Assembly (NCBI GenBank): GCA_030533445.1
Contig: CM060069.1
Location: 31,854,337-31,918,336, forward strand
Direction: 5' to 3'
Length of the DNA stretch: 64,000 nt
Origin: Cyprinodon diabolis
Lineage: Eukaryota; Chordata; Actinopteri; Cyprinodontiformes; Cyprinodontidae
Below the pieces are notes generated by a model. The model did no database searches and was not told where the DNA came from. It saw only the letters and a program-made list of their open reading frames with translations. The translations under genes were made by a program, and so were the position numbers. Positions 46,330-56,923 of the stretch are shown here, piece after piece (position 1 is the stretch's first letter; the number at the start of each line of letters is the position of its first letter).

Positions 46330-47334
46330 ATGGGGAAGACTGCTGACTTGACAGTTGTCCAAAAGACGACCATCGACACCTTGCACAAGGAGGGCAAGAC
46401 ACAAAAGGTCATCGCTAAAGAGGCTGGCTGTTCACAGAGCTCAGTGTCCAAGCACATTAATAGAGAGGCGAAGGGAAGGAAAAGATGTGGTCGAAAAAAG
46501 TGTACAAGCAAGAGAGATAACCGCACCCTGGAGAGGATTGTGAAACAAAACCCATTCAAAAATGTGGGGGAGATTCACAAAGAGTGGACTGCAGCTGGAG
46601 TGAGTGCTTCAAGAACCACCACACACAGACGTATGAAAGACATGGGTTTCTGCTGTCGCATTCCTTGTGTCAAGCCACTCTTGAACCACAGACAGCGTCA
46701 GAAGCGTCTTGCCTGGGCTAAAGAGAAACAGGACTGGACTGCTGGTGAGTGGTCCAAAGTCATGTTCTCTGATGAAAGTAAATTTTGCATTTCCTTTGGA
46801 AATCAAGGTCCCAGAGTCTGGAGGAAAAGAAGAGAGGCACTTCATCCACGTTGCTTGAAGTCCAGTGTAAAGTTTCCACAGTCAGTGATGGTTTGGGGTG
46901 CCATGTCATCTGCTGGTGTTGGTCCATTGTGTTTTCTGAGGTCCAGGGTCAACGCAGCCACATACCAGGAAGTTTTAGAGCACTTCATGCTTCCTGCAGC
47001 TGACCAACTTTTTGGAGATGCAGATTTCATTTTCCAACAGGACTTGGCACCTGCACACAGTGCCAAAGCTACCAGTACCTGGTTGAAGGACCATGGTATC
47101 CCTGTTCTTAATTGGCCAGCAAACTCTCCTGACCTTAACCCCATAGAAAATCTATGGGGTATTGTGAAGAAGAAGATGCAATACACCAGACCCAACAATT
47201 CAGAAGAGCTAAAAGCCACTATTAGAGCAACCTGGGCTATCATAACACCTGAGCAGTGCCACAGACTGATCGACTCCATGCCACGCCGCATTGCTGCAGT
47301 AATACAGGCCAAAGGAGGCCCAACTAAATACTGA
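46330..47334 (+). CDS. Tc1-like transposase, intact, DD34E
   Basis: The ATG at 46330 opens 334 codons beginning MGKTADLTVVQ. An N-terminal paired-like DNA-binding region with a helix-turn-helix (IAKEAGCSQSSVSKHI) is followed by a GRKR-type basic linker (KGRKRCGRKK) and a second HTH (SRTTTHRRMKDMGF). The catalytic triad is D148 (FSDESKF), D238 (FQQDLAPAH) and E273 (NPIENLW), with 34 residues between the last two, the classic DD34E spacing. The conserved SPDLNPIENLW is complete. An in-frame extension upstream to 46294 lacks an ATG. Length equals the family norm (about 340). There is no stop or frameshift, so it could be functional. Confidence 0.95.
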   Translation: MGKTADLTVVQKTTIDTLHKEGKTQKVIAKEAGCSQSSVSKHINREAKGRKRCGRKKCTSKRDNRTLERIVKQNPFKNVGEIHKEWTAAGVSASRTTTHRRMKDMGFCCRIPCVKPLLNHRQRQKRLAWAKEKQDWTAGEWSKVMFSDESKFCISFGNQGPRVWRKRREALHPRCLKSSVKFPQSVMVWGAMSSAGVGPLCFLRSRVNAATYQEVLEHFMLPAADQLFGDADFIFQQDLAPAHSAKATSTWLKDHGIPVLNWPANSPDLNPIENLWGIVKKKMQYTRPNNSEELKATIRATWAIITPEQCHRLIDSMPRRIAAVIQAKGGPTKY

Positions 47335-47420
47335 GTGCTGTACATGCTCATACTTTTCATGTTCATACTTTTCAGTTGGCCAACATTTCTATAAATCCTT
47401 TGTTTTTATTGGTCTTCAGT

Positions 47421-47622
47421 AATATTCTAATTTTCTGATATGATGAATTTGAGATTTTCATTTGTTGTCATTTGTAATCATCAAAATTAAACAAAATAAA
47501 CATCTGAAATATATGAGTTTGTATGTAATGTATGAATATAATATACAAGTTTCACTTTTTAAATGGAATTACTGAAATCAATCTACTTTTTCATGATATT
47601 CTAATTTTATGACCAGCACCTG
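47421..47622 (-). repeat. Right terminal inverted repeat of Tc1-like element
   Basis: This is the reverse complement of 46011-46212 over its whole length by visual comparison. It ends in gaccagcacctg followed by TA. Confidence 0.9.
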
Positions 47623-48275
47623 TACACCGTCTGCAATTGGTACAAAATGCAGCTGCCTATCTCACTTACTGGCACATGTAAAAGTGACCAAAGATCACCT
47701 GTTCTAGCCTCGTTGCACTGGCTACCTTTTGTTTTTAGGATAGATTTTAAAATTTTATTGTTTATTTTTAAAGCTCTTAATGGTCTAGCCCCCCAGTATT
47801 TGACTGAACTTCTCCGAATCCATGCCCCGGCCAGAACACTGAGATCCTATTATCAGTTGCTACAGGTCATGCCTAAAACAAGACTTAAAACTAAAGGTGA
47901 TCGTGCCTTTATGGCAGTGGCACCGAGACTCTGGAATAACTTGCCTTGGCATTTTCGATTGGCAGGCTCCTTTGAGGTTTTTAAATCCTCTCTAAATGCA
48001 CACTTCTTCTCCCTGGCTATTAATCAAGTCTTAGTAAACATTTGGCAAAATTTTATATTACATTTTATTTTATTGTAAAATGTATTTTAATTGAAACATT
48101 TATCCTATTATATTTTATCTCCATTCAATATTTCATTTTGTAATGTGTTTATGTATTTTAGCCTTCAGTTTTATCTTGTGTTCCTTAACTGTGATTCCTG
48201 TACAGCACTTTGGTCAAACCCGGTTGTTTTAAATATGCTTTAAAAATAAAGTTTGAGTTGAGTTGAGTTGCAATA

Positions 48276-51200
48276 GTGGCAATGTCTCTTCAAGACAATA
48301 ATTTAAAATAGGCCAGAGATTGATTAAACCAGGCAGATATTGCCCCATGTATGAAAAAACATGGTGGTATTTCACCTCCACAATATGTCCGTTTTGCTGT
48401 AGTGAAGTGTTACTCATGTAGAAGTGTGTGTTTATTGAAGAAAACATCATGCTTTATGTGTCTCCCGTGCACGTGGGTGTTTTTGAAAAAGCTCTGTTCC
48501 CTCCTGCGTTGGACGCACGGCTGAATCCATAAATGTCACTCCCTGTTTTTTTCAAGCTATGAAAGCAGGAGATTTCAGAGTGATGCCGTTACCTTGGTTA
48601 CATGGTGTAAAAATACAAAAACACTGCTCTCATTCTCGCTTTGTTTACCTTAAAGCTGTAGTGAAGCAGCAGTTTTTATCTCCTCTAATGCGACCTTTCT
48701 CTGAATTCACTAAGTTTTATTTAAGCTTTTACCGTTCAAATTTTAACGCAAGGTTAGGGAATTATCTATATAGAAATGTTGCTGTAAGCACTGATTAGTC
48801 AGCTTTGATGACAGAGATCCTGTTAGTTCTCTAACAGAGGGGATTGAGATGTTGGTGAAAATCTCGGGTCTCGACAGGCGAGAAAAATGTGCTGAATAAA
48901 AGCTGAACATGAAAGGAGAAACTGTTTTCCATCGTGTCTCAAGAATAAAATTATAGCACTTCCATAAATACTGCACGTAAACGACATCCCCTTTTCTGTT
49001 GACTCGAGTGTTTCTAAATCTCCACCACTTGAGAGCATTTGCCTCAACACTAAGGAAGTGATTTGTGGGAAAAACTTCACATGACTTTGGAAAAATCCAC
49101 CATGAAGTACAGTGTGCTGTGTATTTTAGGAATAATTGCAGTGCGCAAAGAGTGATTAACGATGCACAGTCCTGGGAACAGAAAACAATCGTCATTGTTT
49201 GTATTGTTCATCTGCCTTGATGCTTCTCTACGTTTATTTTCTGTGCATCAGTTACGGTGGTTAAGCAACTAAATTAAATGCCTTCCATTTTTTATGTACT
49301 GTGGTCAGAAACCAGCTAGATTTGGTTGTTTAGAGATTGTGAGGGCAATAAATTCCACAATCTCTTGTTTGTCTTCTTCTTTCAGTGGTTGATTTCTCAG
49401 ACGCCTCCACTAGTTGCAGAGAGCTGTGCTGGCACACATTTGAAATGTACTCTATGTATTTAGGATTTACAGTTCTTTTTTTTTAAATCTGATAGTAGAT
49501 TCTCTAAATCTCTTTACTAGTTTTTGAGGAAATTATGAATATTTAAATAACCCAAAATAACAAAATGACCAAAAATGTAACATTAATAAATACATATTTT
49601 TAAAGCATTTAAAAACAGGCTTGTATATGTAATAAATGGAAAGAGTTGTCCGAAGCCTTTGTCATAATCTTCAGAAATCCAGTGGCTGATTCATGAATTT
49701 TAAAAAGGGATGGGAACAGTTGAAGCCAAAGACAGACTGGGTGGGACGTAAGATTTCTGTGTTTGCAGACATGTCTTCATCTTTCCTTGTTTGACAGAGT
49801 AAATCTATTTTCAGATCCGCATCATTTCGAGGCGGAGACCATCATCTAGCAAAGAAATGGGGAACGAAAAGGGCAAAATGGGTTTTAAAATAAACTCATG
49901 TGATGAGTAATAAAGAGAGGGCCATAAAAGGCCTGCAGCCATCAGGGTATTTTCAGTGTAGGACACAACAAAACCACAATTAATTTAGCTCTCAAGGCTA
50001 AGCCTGTTAAAGCATATTTTACACATGTGGCAGTTGTTGACTCAAATAGAACAATCCTGCATCCCATATGGTTGTTAATGACCTGGTGTGCAGAACACAG
50101 GTCCTTATTTAGAGGTCACATCTGCTAAAGCGCGCTAATGGGAACAACTTAGGGTCTTTTTCCTATTTGAGTTTAGTTTTGCTTTGAAATTTAAAAGATA
50201 TAAACAAACCTGTGTACTTAATTTGAATGATCTGAATGATCATAGCATTCGGATAAAAAAAAAAAAACACATAAAAACGGCAAGGTTAATCCACTATATT
50301 AATATATTTATTCATATATTTATATATGTGTGTGTATATTGGTAATTTCACACATTAACAGGCTGTGTACATTTACTTATGTAATCAAGCATAATTAAAC
50401 ATTAAAGCATAACACTAAGCAACAGATATTGCTTCTCTGCACTCAGCACTCACTTACTATATGATATAACTAGTGAACATATAAAAATTAAAGTTAAGCA
50501 GTTTTAATTGTTTTAAACAATGCATTGGATGTGTTCCTTCCTTTTTTGCTCTGCAATTTGTGCGTGCCACTGGAGCATATTTGAGCTTCTCATTGCAGCA
50601 GAGTAAAGGAACTGTAACTTGGCATAAACCAAATAAGGTTCCTAAATGAGGCAGCGACTTTCAAAATGTTACAATAAGAATCACACAAGTATTAGTTTTC
50701 TTCAAAGTATTACAGAAAGCTATGTAGTAATGAAGTGCAAAACTTGCTGGACATCATACCTAATCCGCTATTTTATATGTCAATGTTTTAACAACCTGGA
50801 AATCAGACTTTTATTAATTTAAAATGTGTCTGATGCTGCTGATTCTCAGTTAAAATATGTGGGATAATCTGAAAAAGGAGGGTGCTATCACCATGCCAGT
50901 CCTTTATTTTACCAAAAAAAAGGGCCTAATCCAACAACCAGGGCCTCATCTGCAGGCAGCTGTTAAGTGTTGCTGCTTATATGTAAAACAGCAGGTTATG
51001 ACTAACTTTAAGTTTAAAATAGCAAGCAGATATATATAGATATATCAGGTGTGCAAAACTAAATAAATATATAAACATAATGGAGATAAATGTAGATATA
51101 TAAATGTTATTACTAAGTTATTAAGCATGAGTTTCTCTAAGAAAGGAGTTGGCATTGCAGTGGAGATGTGCACAATATAAATTTGGGGTAAGAATAACAA

Positions 51201-53580
51201 AATAGTTTTAAATTAAAGGTGTGATTAAGTGTAATTTAGGCAGTATAGTAGAATTTAGAGGATGACCTGCATGTTTTTATAACCTAAAACTTAACCTAAA
51301 TTAAAAGATGTTTTAATTTAAGACTTTTCAAGTTTTTAAGACCCAAGAGAAACCCTGTAATAAAATAATAAAAATGAAAATAATAAATAAAATTAAACTA
51401 CTTTTATGATTGTTTTTTTGAAAGCTTTAACCCAGTTCTGCTGACGACAGCTGACAGAATACTTCAAGGTTATCAGACATCTGACACAGTGGTGTCCTCT
51501 GCAGGCGCCTGTGTGCGTTTGTGTATTCACACGTGGCCCCCCCACCCCCCCCTTGCACTACCTGTTCGTTTATTTCCCCACAGCCCCCTTTTTTTCTGTA
51601 GCTCATGTAGTTTCTTATTGTGCTAATAAACATGAGATGTTGCTGAGGCGTCAGAAAGCGGGGCGATATATTTTGGCAGTGGCAGTGTGAATGCTGGTAC
51701 AATAGTTGTAGCTCTGTTTCTGTAAACTGACTCTGCAGTGATCAGAGAGATAGAAAACTAGCAGCTGATAGATGCACTTGCTGTTTTCCCAGGCCTCCTT
51801 TCTCCCACTAAAGCACATTTTCATCCTCCAACTGTTTTGGATAACTTTCAAATGGTTTTTTAGTATTACTGCTCTAGTAATGGTAAAAAGTGGGTCACCG
51901 GAGGTTCCCCTTCCGTCTGCTAGACTTATTTATTCTCACTCAAGTGTGGCTTAAACCCCACTGCTTCTTGTGTCTTTTCCTCAACGGACAGTTGTTTCAG
52001 TCTCTGTCTTTTCGTCCTTTTCCTTCGCCCTACCAGCTGACTCATTTCTGCCTGAGGCTTGCTGCCAAGGGCCCACGACTCCTTGTTAAGGGTTATTTAC
52101 TCTGGCTAGTGCAGCTTAAGAGGGTGTTACATCATTTTGAGTGCTCTGACAGCACGGCTTCGATTTATGTGCGCCGCTTGTCTTCATTTTCCAATTTCAC
52201 TGCTGTAAAAGGTAATGGGAACAATCAACTGTACACAGAAATATTTTACCGTTAGATAATGTTTCATTCATTTTCTCCAGTGAATATATTTGATGGTTTT
52301 GCATATAAACGTATGTAGCTTCAATAATCATACTTGAGTTAACACCATCTTGATGTAGCATGGCTTTAAGCAACTATGCAAAGAACTTCTCCTATTTAAT
52401 GTTGAATTTTCTAATGGATGGGAGGTTGCTTTTTTTTATATGTCAAAAAATAAATTTATTATTACTTCTGCTAAAACCATATAACTCATTGATTGTTAAA
52501 TGTCATACTAATGATATTAAGATTTTTAATATATGCATAAGGAGCAGAACCAGCGTCTGGCTGATGGATAGAAGTTAAATGAAATTGAAATACAGTTTTA
52601 ATGTTATTCTAAAACAAATACAAAATAATTGCAACAGTGGCATTTTAAATTAGCCTTACCATTTTTTATTAGCAGTTAGCATTGTCGACATGGCTACCTG
52701 TTTATGCATGTGGGAAAAAGACAACCTACCACTGAATGTTTAAACATATGTGGATTCAAAAGGTTGCATGACACACAAAACTTAATGACTGACAGTTATA
52801 GAAAAATGACAATTTGAATGGGTATTGTCTACAATCTGCTGAAAGAAAGTCCTGCTCTCACTCCCTTTCTAGCAACCAGAATTAAATATTGACAATGTTT
52901 CATGATCGAGGTTTAACTACACAAAAAAAAAAGCTTTGTGCACTTTTGCTAAGCCTTCCTGTTGTTTTCTTAAAATCTTGCTCTCTCTCAAAGCTCAAAC
53001 TGCCAACATGTTCTAGAAATAGCTTTTTTCCATATCCTTGCCTTCACCGATGTGCTTGTAAAACCCCCATTATTACTGAAATATGCCAACTTTTACGTAG
53101 CAATATCTTACGCTTTAAGGAGCCAATTTATATGTAATCATAGGCATTTTGAGTCCGTTTTCGGGGGTGATGAAGTACCCTAAATTGATCAAATAACCCT
53201 CAAAATCTGTATTTTTTTATGTTATGTATGCATTTTTTTTATCAAAAAACAAACAAAAAACTATAAAAATGTAAAAACTATACAATACTTGTTTTAAAAA
53301 TATATATATTAATCTCCCCGCCTCTAAAATGGTTTGATCCATCACCCCACCTGTTTGGTTTATTCAAATTAAGATTTTTAGTGTTGTTTGTTCTATTTTA
53401 ACTGTTCTCCTCTTGGTGTTGACTGTAGAAGCTTTATTGAAGCTAACCTTTGAAATATCTAAAAAACAAAACAGAACAAAAATATAGCTCAGCAGGTCCC
53501 TATGTTTGTGTCACTAATTTGGGTTGATTGCTTGCATGTGCGCAGCTGAACCACTGTTTCCCTTTCGTGTTTTTTTGCAG
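48276..53580. other. bcr: bcr intron 1, no gene seen
   Basis: A 5-kb AT-rich stretch. The minus-strand frame at 48743-49195 is open for 150 codons but has no recognisable domain or splice context. C-rich sequence occurs at 51537-51554. I see no transposon ends that I can defend. Confidence 0.4.
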
Positions 53581-53663
53581 AGCCTGTCAGACTCGTATAA
53601 TGACACACACGCCCATACCTCCCATCAGCCCCCTGAATCAGAAGCTCTCTGTACAGAATTCAG
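53581..53663 (+). other. Unassigned exon-like segment
   Basis: A very good acceptor (tttccctttcgtgtttttttgcag) precedes 83 bp with an open frame SLSDSYNDTHAHTSHQPPES that continues EALCTEF. A weak donor (cag|gtcaaa) follows. It is not a bcr exon that I recognise. It could be a cryptic exon or chance. Confidence 0.2.
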
Positions 53664-54192
53664 GTCAAACACCTCCACTCTCGCTTACTTTTTGTGTTTT
53701 TTTTTCTGTGTGTCCCTGTCATTCAAAAGGGTCCTGGCCTCTGTATCCACCAGATATCCTGATTGTCGGTTGGTGTTATCAATCTCTGCTTATTGTCACA
53801 GAGACAGGCCTCTAATTGTGGTGAAGAAATGTGGCTTCTGCAGGATTACAGGGGAGAAAGAAAGGAGAAAACAGAAAGATGAGGATCCAGTCACTGTAGC
53901 GTTCCTATTTCTCCATTTTGAAAAAAATACTTAAATGTATAATTTTAATTGCAATTGCGAATGACAGACTGAACAATAGAGACAAATTTGACCTTCAATT
54001 TGTGTAGTTATTATGCATCATGTTTTGAAAACAACCTTAATTAATTATGTAACGCAACAGAAGCATTTCAATTCATTTCTTAAATTAAGGTTAGTTACAG
54101 TGTTCAGCAACTTTCAGTTTGTAATCCGTGTGTGTTCAGCTTCAGCTTAAGGTTCTACTGAATGGAGGAAATTCTCCTTTCAGGATTTTCTG

Positions 54193-54782
54193 TTATGCCC
54201 TTTCCCACTGGACGAAAAATCAGTTTAAACCCTGGAGCAGTTGGCTTTTAGTGGCAGTAGGAACACCTTAGTGACGCATGTCTACCACGGTCAAACGACT
54301 CGTCAAGCGACCTGCATTAAAATCCCCTTGGCTCTGATTGGCATGCTGTGCGAACACCACCAGTTGACCTGCTAATTACGTGACACCATTGAATGCAACG
54401 TACAGATGTTAACACACCATGCCAGTTGCTTCTGATCTAATAAGCCCAAAAAACTCAGTTTACATTCGGTAAACATGGCACAGTGCTGGTGGGAGGGATT
54501 TGGAGGGACAAAAGAGCGAAAGAGTAAAGCACACCTACTACGCCCTTGCTTAATTTTACTCTCCATTGTTTACTTTCCTGATTTCTGTCACACTGGTGAC
54601 ATCATCAATGCTAACCCAGTGTGCAGTTGCAGGGGGACAGAGGCCAAGCAGCTTGCCAGCGAGTGGTTAGACCCAGCTTTTTTTGACCAGCAGGAAGGAA
54701 GCCAAATGCCAATTTGTTAGCGGGTCGACCCATCTTTGAAAAAACACGTTAAGGCACTATTTTCAGTGGGAAAGAAGCTTTA
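54193..54782. mobile_element. Candidate MITE (CTTTCCCACTG ends)
   Basis: The left side reads atgccctttcccactgg and the right side, reverse-complemented, reads agcttctttcccactgaaaa. The interior is richer in GC and CpG than the flanks (cgactcgtcaagcgacc). Fish genomes carry many MITEs with such ends. I could not define a target duplication. Confidence 0.45.
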
Positions 54783-55529
54783 GAGAACTAAATTCATTGT
54801 TAGCTGAGTGGCATCAGATGCAATTCTTTAGCAGCAAACCAGCCACAGATAATCCCCGTATACCTCTATGTCTGTCTGTGGGAATGTTTTTATTTTATTC
54901 TACACTTTTCCTAAAAGGCTCTGTTAGCTTTATACCAGATTAAACAGAACCACATTAAGCTTAACCCTAACTCTAAATATTGTATGGACGCCAGAACTTA
55001 AGAGGTTATAAATATTCTTAATGCTTAAGCTGAAGCATGATAACACATGAATTTCCCTACTCATGTCTGTTTTTCCTGCTAGAGTTGGGATATTTTCTAC
55101 TTGTGTGGGAGTCAGTTTTACTCAGAGAGCGTACATCAAATGACTCACCATATCTTCTGTCTGGTGGTTCGTCTTTTTTAGAAAATCCTGCTCTTGACAT
55201 ATACTATTTTATTTCCTTGCATATTAGATGTGATGTAAAGCTGACTGTTAGTTTAATAAAGATGAACAATAACCTGGTATTTATTCTTAAGGAAGTCCTG
55301 TAAATTGTCCTTTAAATGGGAAAGATTCAACTGAAAGACAAAAAAATACATCAGAATCTTTGATGAATTATTTGAAGCTTCACAATGACAGTCATTATGT
55401 CATTTTTCACGTTTGCATGCTCCCTGACAGGGCGTTTTATCTAGTGAGACTCTGCTGCTCTGCTTACCACCCACTGAGCCTCATCTGTGTTCCCCTGTGT
55501 TCTCGTGCTGACTGTGTTTGTTTGAGCAG

Positions 55530-55739
55530 CGAGAGGTGAACTCCCACAGGACCAACGAAACCATTCACATGAACAGAAACCACTGCGTGCTCCTCCTCAA
55601 ACAAACGGCTACGCAATGTGCTGCGACAAGTTGCTTTCAAACTCAGATCTACTTCTGTCCTGTACTTCTGTTCATCCTCTTCTCAATTGGTCTCAGTCTC
55701 CTCATCATCATCCAGCTGCTCTCCCGGGCAAATTACTGA
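55530..55739 (+). other. Exon-like segment encoding a hydrophobic C-terminus
   Basis: Following an acceptor-like tgtttgtttgagcag, 69 codons remain open to a TGA, beginning REVNSHRTNETIHMNRNHCV. Near the end is a hydrophobic run long enough to span a membrane (FCPVLLFILFSIGLSLLIII), then QLLSRANY. GC content is higher than in the flanks. There is no ATG near the start, so it would be a terminal exon. I do not recognise the protein. A chance frame is possible. Confidence 0.25.
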
Positions 55740-56313
55740 GCACTCGGGGACCACGGGGGAATGGATGCATTTGTGGCTCTATAGCTCAGAGCTTCCAAAC
55801 TGGTGGGAGAGCTCCGCTTAATTATGAACAAAATGTACATTTTGGAGGTCAATGTATTTTTTGTCCATTTCGAACTCATTTTTAATGTCCCAATGCTCAA
55901 TATAAAATAAGTTCGGGCTTTTATTAAGTTTAGTTGCTAAAAACTTGCATGACAAGGTGTGTTTTTTTTCTTCTGTAAATGTTGTCCTTTATTATATAAA
56001 AGTGACTGTATATATATATAATTGCAGGAAACTTTTTTGTCGGTCATTCAGCAGTGGCCGTTCTCTTGCTTTATATGCTGCTACTTTTTGTTGCCATATT
56101 CAGCTCAATCCATCTTTAAGTCGACTTGGATGAGCTTTTTCTTTTCCTATTCTAGATAAACATCCCCACAAGTTGGGATAGAAAAGAAATATTCCTTACT
56201 CTCTCTCAGTTAGGATAGTTATGTTTTCCAGCAGCAAAGTAAAAGAATGAAAGCGTGCCAATACACTGAAATGTAAAAATATAAAAAGCAAAGTAAAACT
56301 AAGGGACTGCATA

Positions 56314-56456
56314 GTAGTGTTGTAGTAAAGACCACACCAACCAAGATTAAGGATGACCAAGACACGAACAAAGCATTCTTGGCCTCTAAATGTCTTGGCT
56401 TTGTCTCGGTCTTGATACTCCTTGGTCTGGGTTGGCGTGGTCTTGACTACAACTGC
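56314..56456. mobile_element. Foldback MITE
   Basis: The left arm agtgttgtagtaaagaccac, continuing caaccaagattaagg, pairs with the right arm read in reverse complement, agttgtagtcaagaccacgc, continuing caacccagaccaagg. The arms fill most of the 143 bp, leaving a short centre. Outer 8-mers actgcata and gctgcaca resemble each other at 6 of 8 positions. It is a small non-autonomous DNA element, probably hAT-like. Confidence 0.6.
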
Positions 56457-56522
56457 TGCACAGGAAGGGACAATTCTCAACCTATTAAAAATACTAGACT
56501 CAGATTGGAAAAAATGTGAAAC

Positions 56523-56923
56523 TAAGGCCCTATCCCCTAGATTCCTCAATCACTATATAGAGCGGGGACTATATAGAGGACTTTATAGTGAACTCAGTTA
56601 ACTGACCGTAGGGACAGATGATCACTCTTTTTTGCTCCCCGATGGTCATGTTATTCCACCTCCACTGCATGGTGCCTGCGCCATTTTTATTACAGGTAGC
56701 CGCTGTTGGGTAGCGACGGCAGGCCGTTGTGACAGCAAATCCAATAATGATAAATTATTGGATGTATCTGCTCATCTAGTGACCATGGACGATCACTACA
56801 TTTCAAGGTGCATTGTGGGAAATTTCGAGTCTGCTAGTTTTTCATCCACTAGATGTTCAGACATTCATTTAAAATGGCATAACCCTACATAGTTTTTAGG
56901 GTGGACATTCGGACACAGCCTTA
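56523..56923. mobile_element. Candidate MITE (TAAGGC ends)
   Basis: The left end reads taaggccctatcc and the right end, reverse-complemented, reads taaggctgtgtccgaatg. The outer 13 bases agree except at three positions. The interior holds no gene. The superfamily is uncertain (Harbinger or hAT), and no clear target duplication is visible. Confidence 0.45.

Larger units (their letters stand above)
46011..47622 (+). mobile_element. Complete Tc1-like transposon with identical 202-bp TIRs
   Basis: A 1612-bp element is bounded by TA duplications (46009-46010, 47623-47624). Its ends are caggtgctggtcataaaatt and the exact reverse complement. By eye the two terminal inverted repeats (46011-46212 and 47421-47622) are the same length and show no differences. 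They enclose one intact transposase gene. It is inserted in an L2 LINE. Identical repeats and an open gene indicate a recent insertion. Confidence 0.95.
45750..48275 (+). pseudogene. L2-type LINE reverse transcriptase fragment, split by Tc1
   Basis: The left part encodes LKFDCQVSLVIKNSFYQLR and LETVFHAFFNTRLDYCNSLY. The right part, after the Tc1 insertion, encodes SPVLASLHWLPFVFRIDFKI, ALNGLAPQYLTELLRIHAPA and FMAVAPRLWNNLPWHFR. These are in the order of the RT thumb and C-terminus of L2 LINEs. The 3' end (acagcactttggtc, aaataaagtttgagttgag) has the L2-style short tandem tail. Removing the Tc1 and one TA restores a continuous frame across the insertion. The LINE is 5'-truncated and has damage near 47665. 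Confidence 0.85.

Noticed and set aside
46842..47366. 174-codon minus-strand frame inside the Tc1 element
   Set aside because: It is the antisense shadow of the conserved transposase gene.
48743..49195. 150-codon minus-strand open frame
   Set aside because: No domain, hydrophobic pattern or splice context I recognise, and an overlapping second frame is also open. Likely chance in this composition.
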